From positions 1,364,001-1,428,000 of the forward strand of contig OY763926.1 of assembly GCA_963667715.1 (NCBI GenBank): a DNA stretch of 64,000 nt. The letters run 5' to 3'. The notes beneath the pieces are model-generated. The model searched no databases. It was not told the origin of the DNA and saw only the letters and a program-made list of their open reading frames with translations. This document shows positions 27,101-36,416 of the stretch, piece by piece; position 1 is the first letter of the stretch; each line of letters starts with the position of its first letter. This DNA is from JAFGDI01 sp963667715 (GTDB taxonomy: Bacteria > Planctomycetota > Phycisphaerae > Sedimentisphaerales > SM23-30). The translations under genes and the position numbers were made by a program.

Positions 27101-28831
27101 ATTTAGTTTTTCTCTTGCCGTATCTTCATCATTGGGATTAATATGCTGCCAAAATTCAGATATATTAAACGTGCTATCAGTTCTATCGTTTATACCCTGA
27201 CATAGCCAGAAATTCTGATTGGTTTCTATTGTGAAACTTGTGACATCCCATATCCAATAACAGCTTTTACCTACCTGCATAGCCAGATTGAGAAGGTTGT
27301 TTATTTCCTCTGTCTGTTTTTGAGCCTTAACTTTATCGGTGATGTCAATTGCGATAAACACAATAGAATCGCACCTATAATTATTATAATCAACAGGTTT
27401 TAAAATACCAAATATGATCCTGTTATCATATTCAAATTGCATTTTATTGACATTGTTTTTACTTACTGTTGTATTTATCTTTTCAATTATCTCAGGGCAA
27501 TTTTCAAGCCATTTCGTAAACATTGCATCTTGTTCAATATCCACTTTTTCATTCGAAAAAAGAATTTCACCGTTTGTACTTATAATACCGCACCATAAGG
27601 GCAGGGAATTCATGATCAGTGAGTTTTCATGATCTTTCTGAGCTTGTTGACCTTTTATCCGTTTATACCTTGTGATATATATTATCAGTGATGTAATTGA
27701 TAAAAAAAGTAATGCGATTATTATTGACGATGTCCATATAAATACAACCAACTCAGTTGATAATTCAGCTGGTTTATTAATGATTATCGAACCTACTGGC
27801 AGGTCTGCTTTTTGCAGGCCCCATCTTACAAGTTGGCGATAGTCAAACTTGTTATCTAGTGATACTTTATCCATTAACGGAGGAATCTGTCTGCTTGGAT
27901 TAAGTAGTATTTCAGTTACCATATCGACAGCATTTTTACCTTGCCCTTCAGCGCTGGGTAGTTTGCCGCCAATAACACCATAGCCTATTCCCAGATCAGA
28001 AATAGCAAACACAGGCGAGGTGCTAGCTTGACTTATTTGCGGATAAATCTTCTCCATATCGCAGTATATGTTTGCGGTATCTTTCTGCCATATGCCAAGG
28101 ATTGAAATGCAGCTCTTTGGTAATTTATGTAATCGTGATAGCAACTCTTTTGTTGTTATTTCAGTTCCATCTAGCCATACTATATCCACTTCCGGATGAG
28201 AAAGAAAGGTGTATTGTGCAAGCTTATTATATATTTTACCGGTGTGAGTATTATCAGATATGAAGGCAATAGTATTTGTGTCAGGAAATAGTTTTAGTGC
28301 CAGTGATATCGTTTCCTGGATGTTTACTATCTGTACAATACCTGTAATATTACTATAGTCTGCAAAACGGTCTTTTTGATAGTCACTAACACCGCAGAAT
28401 ACTATTGGTATGTCTCTTATATTATTATCGATAAGACTGTTTAGTGCATTGTCGTCAGTAGCTATTATGATATCTAAAAAACCTGGAGGGTAATAATCCA
28501 ATATACTTTGGGTCATTGCTTTCCACTTTTCCCGGGTACCTATCCGTTTCGTGTCAAGATTATGAATATACAGTTCGTATTCTATACCTTTACTATCAAG
28601 ACTTTGCTTAATAGTACTGTTTAGCGATGAAGTCCATTTATAGCTGTCGTGATATGAGTTAAGCTGTAGTATGTTAAATGTGGTCTGCTGATATGAGGTA
28701 ATTTCAGAGAGCAGTGAATCCATGCTGCTGTCAATATCCTCGTTGGCAGCTGAAGCTTGCAACTGGGTAAATGCCAGTAATATCGATACTGTTAATCGAA
28801 AAAGATTGAAGTGATTGCTTTTAATATTCAT
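24176..28831 (-). CDS. Unorthodox hybrid sensor histidine kinase with ABC-substrate-binding-like sensor
   Basis: A 1551-residue membrane kinase. After a signal peptide (to about 28) the periplasmic part (about 50-345) resembles ABC-type substrate-binding proteins of the YtrF/ABC_sub_bind kind (IDIIIATDDNALNSLI, PIVFCGVSDYQ, GKNAVDMVTEIL). A transmembrane helix (about 361-388) leads to several cytoplasmic PAS-like domains (about 500-885). The kinase core has His912 in ATMSHEIRTP and the ATPase G boxes (VTDSGIGI, FGGTGLGLAICKQL). Two receiver domains carry Asp1200 (ILDWMMPDMNG) and Asp1338 (LMDIQMPEMNG), and an HPt domain has His1478 (MIHTLKGSAG). This supports a His-Asp-His-Asp phosphorelay needing a separate output regulator, none of which is adjacent. 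A weak AGGTTAG site precedes the ATG. Confidence 0.92.
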   Translation of the reverse strand: MNIKSNHFNLFRLTVSILLAFTQLQASAANEDIDSSMDSLLSEITSYQQTTFNILQLNSYHDSYKWTSSLNSTIKQSLDSKGIEYELYIHNLDTKRIGTREKWKAMTQSILDYYPPGFLDIIIATDDNALNSLIDNNIRDIPIVFCGVSDYQKDRFADYSNITGIVQIVNIQETISLALKLFPDTNTIAFISDNTHTGKIYNKLAQYTFLSHPEVDIVWLDGTEITTKELLSRLHKLPKSCISILGIWQKDTANIYCDMEKIYPQISQASTSPVFAISDLGIGYGVIGGKLPSAEGQGKNAVDMVTEILLNPSRQIPPLMDKVSLDNKFDYRQLVRWGLQKADLPVGSIIINKPAELSTELVVFIWTSSIIIALLFLSITSLIIYITRYKRIKGQQAQKDHENSLIMNSLPLWCGIISTNGEILFSNEKVDIEQDAMFTKWLENCPEIIEKINTTVSKNNVNKMQFEYDNRIIFGILKPVDYNNYRCDSIVFIAIDITDKVKAQKQTEEINNLLNLAMQVGKSCYWIWDVTSFTIETNQNFWLCQGINDRTDSTFNISEFWQHINPNDEDTAREKLNTIAENKASSCQFECRLNFTGEDVWFYLQAEVLERDSDGLTLRAGVYMSNISSIKQIELQLIEMNTQLMDAQEMSKIGNWTIDIDKHTVTASPTFYKIFGIPCPPNGTCNRALIRPRIINYNEYIARLDSMNTIGDSSEGYLYIYDSNKNIKTLWTIGRYGINERNQPIYFGIVQDVTERMEMENELKNSEQYLIQAANLAKMYYWSYDAQSEDIVYYNSSSVWGENNIDGQQSFDKIFPYIHPEDLKQTVGLCKKAFAGQLPHGTMNYRMLINGVTKHLTTNWESYYNQDNTLESILGISIDVTEQKDKELLEIAQKEMEATAKAKGQFLATMSHEIRTPINVVIGMNHLLQETELDDVQYNFVTKIDRAANALLGIINDILDISKIEENKLAIENIEFSPRDIIYNNTSILASGAEQNNVEMHIKIDQAIPMRLIGDPLRISQILTNLLSNAVKFTDKGDITLGVNLVSQQNNTAIIEFAVTDSGIGIRQECLDKLFKPYSQAEASTSRKFGGTGLGLAICKQLAELMGGTIEATSTEGQGSCFTVRLPFNIPVNIKENPSYQIPELTGKNALIVDDNHNSLEIISELIISTGFSVTLASNGKEAVEIVNNSGKVFDLIILDWMMPDMNGIETLKEIQQSNISREPHFISVTSHNKENIIQDCIANGFSSVIGKPVNPDELIISIRKAFGLSVSAPSKKNKDLLPNLAGTSILLVEDQELNQEIMLNLLSKTKTKVTIANNGVEAVDKVKANSFDLILMDIQMPEMNGLEATKAIRKISDKKLSNIPILAMTANAMQEDVENSRLAGMNDHITKPINPSLLYKKIKEYICQPVDNKNHTIDKLQKIDSLNTFDGIKYAGGDKEVFINTLSKFVDITPKQLEKINDAIKAGDTNTLSEMIHTLKGSAGTIGAQSLMLHADTLENSLMHNLDNNIETELESIISEIENLKCEIEQALNNNEKGGKDDVPLSERSK

Positions 28832-29158
28832 AACTAACCTGCTATGCCATTGTTGTTTATATGTATTCTGTTATGTATGTGTTTTCGGTATAATAAGTGT
28901 TTCACTAAATATCACATCTTGTTTTTGCTTCAATAAAGAAACAGTATTGGCTATATTGTAAAGTGTTTTATGTAAAAGCTTTATGTTTAGTTTGGCGAAC
29001 GACCAAGGCAAATATCAATTTGTATATGAGAAATAAATAAATGTGAATCAATAAACAGGCAGATATGGAGGTTATTATTGGACTATATAAAACAAATAGT
29101 GGTCTGGAACAATGGCTCCTAAATTGTTATAAGACCATTTTGTGAGATAGAAATGTGC
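28832..29158. other. Intergenic region between kinase gene and peroxiredoxin unit
   Basis: About 330 AT-rich bases holding the leader and presumed promoter of the leftward hybrid kinase gene. I see no reading frame of merit, RNA gene or strong inverted repeat here other than the peroxiredoxin terminator at its right end. Confidence 0.4.
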
Positions 29159-29196
29159 AAAAAAAACCGGCACTAATAAAAGTACCGGTTTTTTCA
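29159..29196 (-). terminator. Terminator after peroxiredoxin gene
   Basis: Stem AAAAAACCGG / CCGGTTTTTT with a short internal mismatch and loop, giving U-runs on both strands. It lies about 35 bases past the stop of the leftward peroxiredoxin gene. Confidence 0.85.
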
Positions 29197-29229
29197 GGAA
29201 TAAATTCGGGTAAAAATTGAATTCTAATA

Positions 29230-29808
29230 TCAGGCGAAATATTCTTTCAAACCGTCATTATCGGGTTTCATGGTTTTCTCTCCTTTGGTCCAGTTAGCTG
29301 GGCAAACTTCGCCATGCGCTTCGAAATGTTGCAGTGCATCAACTATTCTCAGGGCTTCATCTACATTTCTGCCAAGCGGGAGATTGTTTACTACCTGATG
29401 TTGTACTATACCGTCTTTATCGATCAGGAACAAACCACGAAGATCAACACCAGCGTCTTCTAGAAGGACATCATATTCACGTGAGATATTCTTTGTAATA
29501 TCAGCGACAAGTGGATATGTTACGCCTTCAATACCACCCTGGCTTTTTGGTGTGGTTACCCATGCAAAGTGTGAGAAGTGCGAATCTACGCTGACGCCAA
29601 GAATTTCCACGCCTCTTTTCTTGAATTCTTCAGCCTTTTCCTGAAATGCGTGCAGCTCAGTTGGACAGACAAATGTAAAGTCCAGAGGCCAGAAGAATAG
29701 CAAAACATACTTGCCTTTGTAGTCAGATAGTTTGACTTCTTTGAACTGACCTTCGACGACTGCTTGTGCTGTAAAATCTGGTGCTGGTTTGTTAACTAAA
29801 ACGCTCAT
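29230..29808 (-). CDS. Typical 2-Cys peroxiredoxin (AhpC/Prx type)
   Basis: A thiol peroxidase of 192 residues that reduces hydrogen peroxide and organic hydroperoxides. The frame opens at a TTG two codons upstream, but ATG 29808 has a GGAGA site 6 bases before it. The peroxidatic Cys48 lies in TFVCPTE and the resolving Cys169 in GEVCPANW; the GGIEGVTYPLVAD segment matches the GGLG motif region of sensitive Prx proteins. The family is the Prx1/AhpC group, with the longer C-terminal tail (GLKEYF). No AhpF or OxyR gene is adjacent, so reduction probably depends on a thioredoxin system encoded elsewhere. Confidence 0.95.
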   Translation of the reverse strand: MSVLVNKPAPDFTAQAVVEGQFKEVKLSDYKGKYVLLFFWPLDFTFVCPTELHAFQEKAEEFKKRGVEILGVSVDSHFSHFAWVTTPKSQGGIEGVTYPLVADITKNISREYDVLLEDAGVDLRGLFLIDKDGIVQHQVVNNLPLGRNVDEALRIVDALQHFEAHGEVCPANWTKGEKTMKPDNDGLKEYFA

Positions 29809-29971
29809 AATCAATCTCCATTATTCTAAAATATCATTTTATGTTTTATGTTTTCACTTTTCGGAATATTATAGAACCCCAAAAGTTAGGTAGTCCAAAA
29901 AAAAACTTTAAAATATGAAAAACAGCTTTTTTGATGTTTATGTGAAAGCTTTTTGATAAGATATATAGACT

Positions 29972-30391
29972 ATGGCAAAGAGAAAAGTAGAGATAAAAAT
30001 TGTTAGTTTCGGCATTTATGACAAGTTCGATCATGATGATGATCAACTGCCGACCTTGGTGGAATTTACTGAAAAAATTCCTGCTCAAATAGATATCGAA
30101 TTCGGTATGACTGTTGATATTCGCAAGGCTCGCGGTGAAGTAATTCAGTGGCGGATCGACCATCCACCCTTTCTGAATAGCTCCGGTGAGCTGGCTGAAC
30201 CTTTTGTTGGTGAATTTCACGTTAATTCACCAGAGTATAAGTTTTTCCTTGGCGATACCGTATGGGAACCTCTGGATGATAAGCTGGGGCTGTGGGACCT
30301 GAGTGTATCCTGGCAGGGCAGTGTGCTGGCGAGAAAGAAATTATGGCTCGTTCCTAATGATGAGTATATAAGGTCGACATATAATATATGA
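29972..30391 (+). CDS. DUF3859-like conserved protein
   Basis: A 139-residue protein resembling the DUF3859 family of unknown function. Supporting features are the N-terminal VEIKIVSFGIYDKF, the central EKIPAQIDIEFGM, the IDHPPF motif and the FFLGDTVWEPLDDKLGLWDL segment, which follow the family order. It has no signal peptide or membrane segment and is predicted to be an all-beta cytoplasmic protein. Ribosome-binding complementarity upstream is weak. An overlapping leftward frame (29846-30220) was judged a shadow because this frame has family-like motifs and its own terminator. It is divergent from the peroxiredoxin gene and convergent with hisC; function is unknown. Confidence 0.72.
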   Translation: MAKRKVEIKIVSFGIYDKFDHDDDQLPTLVEFTEKIPAQIDIEFGMTVDIRKARGEVIQWRIDHPPFLNSSGELAEPFVGEFHVNSPEYKFFLGDTVWEPLDDKLGLWDLSVSWQGSVLARKKLWLVPNDEYIRSTYNI

Positions 30392-30425
30392 AAAAAGCCG
30401 GGTTATTATCGCCCGGCTTTTGTTT
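30388..30425. terminator. Bidirectional terminator between DUF3859 gene and hisC
   Basis: Stem AAAAAGCCGGG / CCCGGCTTTT with a loop of about 9 bases and U-runs on both strands, placed between convergent stops about 37 bases apart. Confidence 0.85.
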
Positions 30426-30428
30426 TAA

Positions 30429-31478
30429 TCACTTATCTAATATCTCAACTATTCCTTGCAGCAATTGGTCATTTTCCTCTGGTGTCCCAATCGAAATCCT
30501 GAGCTTATCAGTGAGTCCGGGTAGGTTGAAGTGTCTTATATAGATCTCTTTTTCTACCAGTTTTTCATATATGGATTTAGCGGTAGGCACTTCAATTTTG
30601 ACCAGTAAAAAGTTAGTGTGACTTTCTGGTACATCAAATCCAAGGTTTCTTAGTGCCTGTGCCACTCGTTGGCGTTCAGATTTGATCTTTAGAACATTGC
30701 CTTTGAAGTACTCTTGGTCCTCAAGTGCTGCAACTGCTGCACGTTGGGTCGCGATATTGACATTGTATGAGTCTTTTACTTTTAGCAGGGCGGCAGCTAT
30801 AAGTGGCGAGGTCATAATATAACCAAATCTCATGCCAGCCATAGAGTAACCTTTACTGAATGAGCGAAGGATCGCAATGTTTTCGTATTTACTGAGCAAT
30901 CTAATACAATTATCTTCAGCAAAATCAGCATAAGCTTCATCGATGAGGACAACACCTTCAAACTTGGATGCAAACTCACCTATCGCTTCCGGCGAGATAA
31001 ATGTACATGTAGGGGCGTTTGGATTGCATATGATAGCTAAGCTGGCGCCGCAAGTAAGCATCTCTTCTGGAATTGAATTGTCAGGTCCCCACGGCATCTC
31101 AATAATAGGGCAGTTCTGAATATGAGCCAAAACAGGGTATAATGAATATGTTGGTGTAGGGTAAGCCATAGGGCGGTGCGTGTCGCAGCAACACCTTACC
31201 ATCATAGTGAGTAGCTCGTCGCCGCCATTACCGCAAATCACCTGATCTTCTGAAATGCCATGTAGCTTGGCTGCAGCTGCTCTGAACTCTTTCCATTGGA
31301 AGGGGGGATATATCTTAAGATCTCTGGCGTTAAGGTTTTTAAGAGCGTCGAATACCCTTGGCGATGCCGGATAAGGATTCTCGTTTGTATTAAGCTTAAT
31401 AGCCTTTGACGCTTCCGGCTGAAAGCCTGGAACATAGCCAGTCATCTTTCTGACATTGTCATTTAATAAGAAACTCAT
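30429..31478 (-). CDS. hisC: Histidinol-phosphate aminotransferase
   Basis: A 349-residue PLP enzyme of fold type I that converts imidazole-acetol phosphate and glutamate to histidinol phosphate. Visible landmarks are KLNTNENPYPASPRV near the N-terminus, GNGGDELL, the CNPNAPT substrate/PLP loop, VLIDEAYADFAE, the PLP-binding Lys209 in SFSKGYSMAG and the C-terminal LRISIGTPEEN. The ATG at 31478 has an AGGT site 8 bases upstream. Other his genes are not adjacent, so the histidine pathway is at least partly dispersed. It could act on related aromatic keto-acids, but the sequence is a standard HisC. Confidence 0.93.
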   Translation of the reverse strand: MSFLLNDNVRKMTGYVPGFQPEASKAIKLNTNENPYPASPRVFDALKNLNARDLKIYPPFQWKEFRAAAAKLHGISEDQVICGNGGDELLTMMVRCCCDTHRPMAYPTPTYSLYPVLAHIQNCPIIEMPWGPDNSIPEEMLTCGASLAIICNPNAPTCTFISPEAIGEFASKFEGVVLIDEAYADFAEDNCIRLLSKYENIAILRSFSKGYSMAGMRFGYIMTSPLIAAALLKVKDSYNVNIATQRAAVAALEDQEYFKGNVLKIKSERQRVAQALRNLGFDVPESHTNFLLVKIEVPTAKSIYEKLVEKEIYIRHFNLPGLTDKLRISIGTPEENDQLLQGIVEILDK

Positions 31479-31732
31479 TATAAAATACCTGTTATCAGTG
31501 GTTTAGTAAACTATTTAGCAGTATTTTTGCTGCAATTTGAAGCTGGAGTATATAAGTTTCTGAAAAAAATATCAATATAATAACACAGTATATACCGAAT
31601 TTAGGTTATAAGACTTTAACTATTTGGTAATAGAATGTAGGGGAGTCATATAGATATTTTGAGTATGAATGTTTGTTTTTAGTTAATTATTAAGGCTTTT
31701 AGATTTATTTGAGTTTTTTTTACTTTTAGGGA

Positions 31733-31760
31733 TTGACAGATCAGCAATTACACGTATAAT
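31733..31760 (+). promoter_or_regulatory. rRNA promoter P1
   Basis: A perfect -35 TTGACA (31733-31738) and a perfect -10 TATAAT (31755-31760) are separated by 16 bases. It lies about 400 bases before the 16S gene. A 7-bp hairpin (31771-31793) begins about 10 bases past the -10 box. Confidence 0.8.
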
Positions 31761-31851
31761 CTCCCCCTCACTCGTTGGTTATACGACAGCGAGAGAATTG
31801 CTCTAAACCTTTTTAGAGAAAAGAAAAATAAAAAATTCTTAAAAAAAGGTG

Positions 31852-31879
31852 TTGACAATAAAACTTAAAAAAGTATAAT
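31852..31879 (+). promoter_or_regulatory. rRNA promoter P2
   Basis: A second perfect TTGACA (31852-31857) and TATAAT (31874-31879), again 16 bases apart and 119 bases downstream of P1. Tandem strong promoters are usual for rRNA units. The predicted transcript starts within or next to a 12-bp hairpin at 31882-31916. Confidence 0.82.
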
Positions 31880-31881
31880 TA

Positions 31882-31916
31882 CTTGTCTCAGTTGAGGGAA
31901 ACGAAACTGAGGCAAG
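31882..31916 (+). other. 12-bp hairpin at the predicted P2 transcript start
   Basis: Arms 31882-31893 (CTTGTCTCAGTT) and 31905-31916 (AACTGAGGCAAG) pair over 12 positions with a single G-U pair and an 11-base purine-rich loop. There is no U-run after it, so it is not a terminator. A role in transcript stability, promoter escape or processing is possible but not shown. Confidence 0.7.
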
Positions 31917-31953
31917 AAAAGACGAAACAAAGGGTAACCTGAGTGAGTCAAAA

Positions 31954-31972
31954 AGTTCTTTGACAATTAAAC
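31954..31972 (+). promoter_or_regulatory. boxA-like antitermination element in rRNA leader
   Basis: The segment GTTCTTTGACAATTAAACA matches the boxA-type sequence found in the 16S leader of many bacteria, where NusB/NusE assemble to prevent early termination. Its TTGACA looks like a -35 box, but no good -10 lies at the right distance, and the position downstream of P1 and P2 fits boxA. Confidence 0.6.
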
Positions 31973-32127
31973 AGTGACATATGCTTTATAGACGAGAATG
32001 TGAGTCTTTAAGTTGACTATGAAAATCGACTTATAAGATTATAACTATGTGGGTATACGACCCCACTAGGTGTAAAATTCAACATTCTCAATCATAGTGA
32101 GTTTTTGTTGAGCCTTAAATCGTAAAC

Positions 32128-32147
32128 ATCATAACTTCGGTTATGAT
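32128..32147 (+). other. UUCG-capped hairpin just before mature 16S
   Basis: Perfect 8-bp stem ATCATAAC / GTTATGAT closed by a TTCG tetraloop, ending about 11 bases before the predicted mature 5' end. It may guide folding or 5' maturation of the rRNA. Confidence 0.65.
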
Positions 32148-32158
32148 AACGATAAATC

Positions 32159-33695
<1,537 letters not shown>

Positions 33696-33785
33696 GGGAT
33701 ACTAGAACCGTCGAGGGCTTTAAGCCTAAGACAGGAAGTGTCAGCACATTTTCGTCGGCATAATGTCACTGTTTTTTGAAATACT

Positions 33786-33820
33786 AAAGCTCATCAGCAA
33801 ATGTTGGTGAGCTTTTTTTA
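33786..33820 (+). terminator. Terminator of the 16S unit
   Basis: Stem AAGCTCATCAGC / GTTGGTGAGCTT (12 bp with G-U pairs) and a short AAAT loop, followed by a T run. It lies about 14 bases after the processing stem and closes the single-gene rRNA unit. Confidence 0.85.
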
Positions 33821-34162
33821 TGCGCGCTTGTTGTAATAATATTTGTTTAAATGTATATGATAGTTCGTGTTAGTATTGTATTAATATGGTCAGTGTTTCG
33901 TGATTCATATTGATTTGCTATGATATATTTATGTATTGCATTCTATGTAGGCTACTGATTTTGCGTTTATATATGTATTGGACTACCAGGTCTTATTATC
34001 CTGATTCTTTGCCGTAGGTTTAATACTTTATTGTGTATTTGTTTATTATGATGTTGTTCAAGTATAACATTTATATTTGTAACTGCCATAGTATACGTCA
34101 CAATTAGCTCCAAGCGTTTATATATTATCTACATTTGACATCTATATTGCATTTTAAGTCAT
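33821..34162. other. AT-rich intergenic region after 16S
   Basis: About 340 bases with no rRNA, tRNA or credible coding frame. The 23S/5S genes expected after 16S in most bacteria are absent here. Confidence 0.6.
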
Positions 34163-34204
34163 AAAAAAAGACCTGAACAGAATATCTGAACAGGTCTTTT
34201 ATAT
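34163..34204 (-). terminator. Terminator after Asn/Gln-rich lipoprotein gene
   Basis: Ten-base stem AAAAGACCTG / CAGGTCTTTT with a small inner helix; on the leftward strand it ends in TTTTTTTAT. It lies just beyond the lipoprotein gene stop. Confidence 0.8.
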
Positions 34205-34225
34205 ATGCTTTTGTTTATAGTTTGT

Positions 34226-36037
34226 TTATTTCGCTTGTAAGGTTCCGCTTAGTGCAGTAGGGCCTTTTACTTCAAATGGGTAACGAGCTGCGAGTGCTCT
34301 TTTACCAGCTATCTTATCTTCCATTGATATGACGATCTGGTATTTACCAGGGCTAAGCTGAGGCAGTTTGAACGGGCCTCTCAGGAAGAAATCTTTACGT
34401 TTGTTGAATGATGGGGTATCTACGACATCTTCATTTATCTGTTGTAGAGGATTTAAGCTTGAATCGAAAAGTGATATTTCAGCGTGCAAGCTTGTAAAAT
34501 ATTTACCATCTTCATTTAGTTGGTATTGGTAGTTTTCTAATTCGCAATATATAACAACTTCACAGGCGGTTCCGCTTGATAATGAACCTTCAGCAATTTC
34601 CTCGTACTGGCCAAAATTATCTACTTTTGAGCAGATCTTAAATGTAGATATTTTTAGGTCTGCTTTATCGGCAACTTTATCTTCCAGTATTTTTATAGCG
34701 CTTAGGGCACTATTAGCGACCATTGGATCATTACTGCTTTCTACCTGAGAGCTAAGTATTGTTGCCCTTGCCAGAGCCAGGCTTCTTCTTTGACTGTCAG
34801 CAGGTATAACATCTAATTGCTGCAAAGCTTTGTCATAGTTGCCGTGTGCAGCATATGCATATCTTAGTGCCATTTGCAGGTCTATATTTTCAGGATCTTT
34901 ACTAAGCAGAGATTCAAGATTGCCAGTGAGTTCATCAACTGAGTTTATCTGGCTGCGCATATTGTATTGAGCTAGAGCAGATATTGTATTTCTTTGAGCT
35001 CTGTTATTGATCGGAGGCACAGCTGGTCTGGAAGCAGCTGTCTGTGCCCTGTTATTGTTATTTGTATAATGTATAGGAACATTGTTCTGAATATTACCAG
35101 CTCTTTGAGTGCCTTGCTCATTTATTCTTGGTAATGCATAGCCAGAATCATATACCACAGGCTTCTGCTGGTTATGTTGTTGAGTATCTCTAGCTGGTAT
35201 TGAAATTTGTGGTACTTCTGAAACTAATGGAGAATAAGAGTCAGTATTTGAATTATCTATAACAATACTGGTAATTCTTCCAGGTTGGATCATTGCCCTT
35301 TGTTGTACTGGCGATTGCTGAGATGCAATTGTGGCCTGATTCCAGTTGGTATTAACAGCCATCTGGTTATTTGTGTTTTGATACTGGCTTTGTTGGTTCC
35401 AGTTATTGTTTTCCTGTAACTGATTATTATATGCAGTTTGTTCTGGCTGGTTATTAGATAATGCAGGTAGTGCAGGTGCAGAGCCAGATAATGCACTCTT
35501 TTGTTTTTGCAGCTGGCTTTGTTCGTTTGCTACTTCCTGGTCACTATAATCAGGGACGGAGATTTCAACGAAACCATTTTGATCGGCATTAGGATTTGAC
35601 GGGTCCAGATATTTGTATTTCTTAGTTTTAGGAGCTGTGCCATTGGCAATATTGGAGCCTTGAGAGCTTGCTGCAGAGACATCGTGAAAATTATTTACAG
35701 TAGAATTATCGTGCTGATTGAGAGCCTGATTATCTAAATTACTATTTTCTCTCAGGTTAGGCTGAGCCATGGAATTCTTATTCGCGGACGAACGTCTATC
35801 CATCCGCGAATTGAAGTTCCATTCTTTCAGATCATCATAGCTGCTGGAAGCATAAGAGCCAGGAGCGTTTTCTCCTTGATAATCCTGATTCATATTTCTA
35901 TTTGCAGCATTGAAATTATCCTGCCCGTACTGAGATGTAGGGCCGGAAGAGGTGCATCCTCCGGAAAACACCATATTTGCTATTGATATTGCTGCCGTAG
36001 TTGAAATTAAACGGCTTACAAGTCTCAACTTTGCCAT
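34226..36037 (-). CDS. Asn/Gln-rich putative lipoprotein with C-terminal TPR-like region
   Basis: A 603-residue protein that I cannot assign to a named family. The N-terminus is a signal peptide with a lipobox-like NMVFSGGC (Cys28). Residues about 30-355 are low-complexity and very rich in Asn, Gln and Ser (QQSQYQNTNNQMAVNTNWNQ is typical), probably disordered. Residues about 355-430 contain one or two TPR-like helices (PENIDLQMALRYAYAAHGNY, DKALQQLDVIPA). The C-terminal 150 residues are beta-rich (GTACEVVIYCELENYQYQL, SPGKYQIVISMEDKIAGKRA), resembling an Ig-like fold. A strong GGAGG site lies 6 bases before the ATG. It is a single-gene unit with its own terminator. Outer- or cytoplasmic-membrane anchoring by lipid is inferred. 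Confidence 0.75.
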   Translation of the reverse strand: MAKLRLVSRLISTTAAISIANMVFSGGCTSSGPTSQYGQDNFNAANRNMNQDYQGENAPGSYASSSYDDLKEWNFNSRMDRRSSANKNSMAQPNLRENSNLDNQALNQHDNSTVNNFHDVSAASSQGSNIANGTAPKTKKYKYLDPSNPNADQNGFVEISVPDYSDQEVANEQSQLQKQKSALSGSAPALPALSNNQPEQTAYNNQLQENNNWNQQSQYQNTNNQMAVNTNWNQATIASQQSPVQQRAMIQPGRITSIVIDNSNTDSYSPLVSEVPQISIPARDTQQHNQQKPVVYDSGYALPRINEQGTQRAGNIQNNVPIHYTNNNNRAQTAASRPAVPPINNRAQRNTISALAQYNMRSQINSVDELTGNLESLLSKDPENIDLQMALRYAYAAHGNYDKALQQLDVIPADSQRRSLALARATILSSQVESSNDPMVANSALSAIKILEDKVADKADLKISTFKICSKVDNFGQYEEIAEGSLSSGTACEVVIYCELENYQYQLNEDGKYFTSLHAEISLFDSSLNPLQQINEDVVDTPSFNKRKDFFLRGPFKLPQLSPGKYQIVISMEDKIAGKRALAARYPFEVKGPTALSGTLQAK

Positions 36038-36363
36038 AAAGGCCTCCGTGCTTAACAGAAAACAATTGTTTTCCTAACTAGTTACAATCCATTGAAAAAA
36101 GTTATACGGTATTGAGGTAACTTATATATATTCCGTTTCGACCCATAAGAATCAGGATCTTTCAGAGCAAATTCTACCACTCGAACCATGTATAAAATGT
36201 TCCGATAACCAATACCAACGCCTATTTTAACACTAAAATGCGTTTATGCAAATGTTTTTATCGTGAAAAAATGAGACTTTTTTTTTGTTGATATTACAAT
36301 TGCTTGTGGTGGGGGAAAATTGAGATGGTACTTGTAAGTTATTATTAATTATTACTTTAAATG
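36038..36363. other. Intergenic region upstream of lipoprotein gene
   Basis: About 325 bases holding the presumed promoter of the leftward lipoprotein gene. No reading frame, RNA gene or strong repeat was found; the zinc-ribbon gene terminator lies at its right end. Confidence 0.4.
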
Positions 36364-36395
36364 AAAAAAGGCTGACATCGCTGTCAGCCTTGGAT
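36364..36395 (-). terminator. Terminator after zinc-ribbon gene
   Basis: Perfect 10-bp stem AAGGCTGACA / TGTCAGCCTT with a TCGC loop, followed leftwards by a T run. It lies about 20 bases past the stop. Confidence 0.88.
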
Positions 36396-36416
36396 AAACA
36401 TAAATGATATAATGAT

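Noticed and set aside
29846..30220. Leftward 124-residue frame overlapping the DUF3859-like gene
   Set aside because: The rightward frame has family-like motifs and a terminator; the leftward one has neither and looks like a shadow.
31960..31985. Third possible rRNA promoter at TTGACA 31960
   Set aside because: The best -10-like sequence (TATGCT) is only 14 bases away; the segment fits boxA and the processing stem better.
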